Positions 15,081-15,155 of a DNA stretch of 15,155 nt are shown here, one piece after another (position 1 is the stretch's first letter; every line of letters starts with the position of its first letter). The position numbers and the translations under genes are program-made. The notes beneath the pieces were generated by a model. That model did not search any database. It was given only the letters and a program-made list of their open reading frames with translations, and was not told the origin of the DNA. The stretch is taken from assembly GCA_002316385.1 (NCBI GenBank), contig DCDL01000022.1, positions 6,477 to 21,631 of the forward strand. Reading direction: 5' to 3'. Source of the stretch: Clostridium sp. UBA1056. Its GTDB lineage: Bacteria > Bacillota > Clostridia > Clostridiales > Clostridiaceae.

Positions 15081-15155
15081 GGAAATCTTTTTAGCTAATT
15101 TTTAGATTTTGTAGAATTTTATCAATTTAGGTATCTGAAAATAAATAATAAGTCA

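Overview
The window looks like a chromosomal segment of a low-GC Firmicute, most likely Clostridium or a close relative. It is very AT-rich, has strong AGGAGG-type ribosome binding sites with frequent TTG/GTG starts, carries a guaB-guaA pair behind a guanine riboswitch, and contains a Cys-rich-peptide radical SAM system of the kind known mainly from clostridia. Species cannot be fixed from the sequence alone. Every gene I can support is on the minus strand, so transcription runs from right to left.

Right end (about 11.6-15.1 kb): de novo GMP synthesis. A sigma-A promoter (15052-15080) leads into a purine riboswitch aptamer with the guanine-specifying C (14954-15018), a mutually exclusive antiterminator/terminator (14831-14917), then guaB (IMP dehydrogenase) and guaA (GMP synthetase) 23 bp apart. 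IMP goes to XMP and then GMP, and guanine shuts the operon off. Hairpins at 11597-11628 and 11471-11525 lie downstream of guaA.

Middle right (10.7-11.5 kb): a single small gene for an LSm-like protein with an arginine-rich, aromatic tail. It is flanked on both sides by related copies of a roughly 60-nt hairpin repeat.

Centre (1.5-10.6 kb): a ribosomally synthesised, post-translationally modified peptide (RiPP) locus. In transcription order it holds a radical SAM/SPASM maturase (CcpM-like), a partner protein resembling the TIGR04066 peptide maturation family, a 59-codon Cys-rich precursor peptide (7782-7961), two ABC-2 membrane subunits, a cyclophilin-like lipoprotein whose catalytic residues look lost, an ABC ATPase that probably energises the ABC-2 pair, and a fused ABC exporter without a peptidase domain. 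A strong terminator (1538-1585) ends the run. The likely logic is that maturase and partner act on the precursor, the fused exporter (or the three-part ABC system) secretes it, and the ABC-2 system and lipoprotein may give self-protection or assist folding outside the membrane. No dedicated leader protease is seen.

Left end (1-1.5 kb): a lone gene for a secreted protein of unknown function, with palindromic repeat elements on both sides (36-133 and 1192-1298). The most interesting object is the peptide locus: the precursor is easily missed because of its size, and its product is not predictable from sequence.
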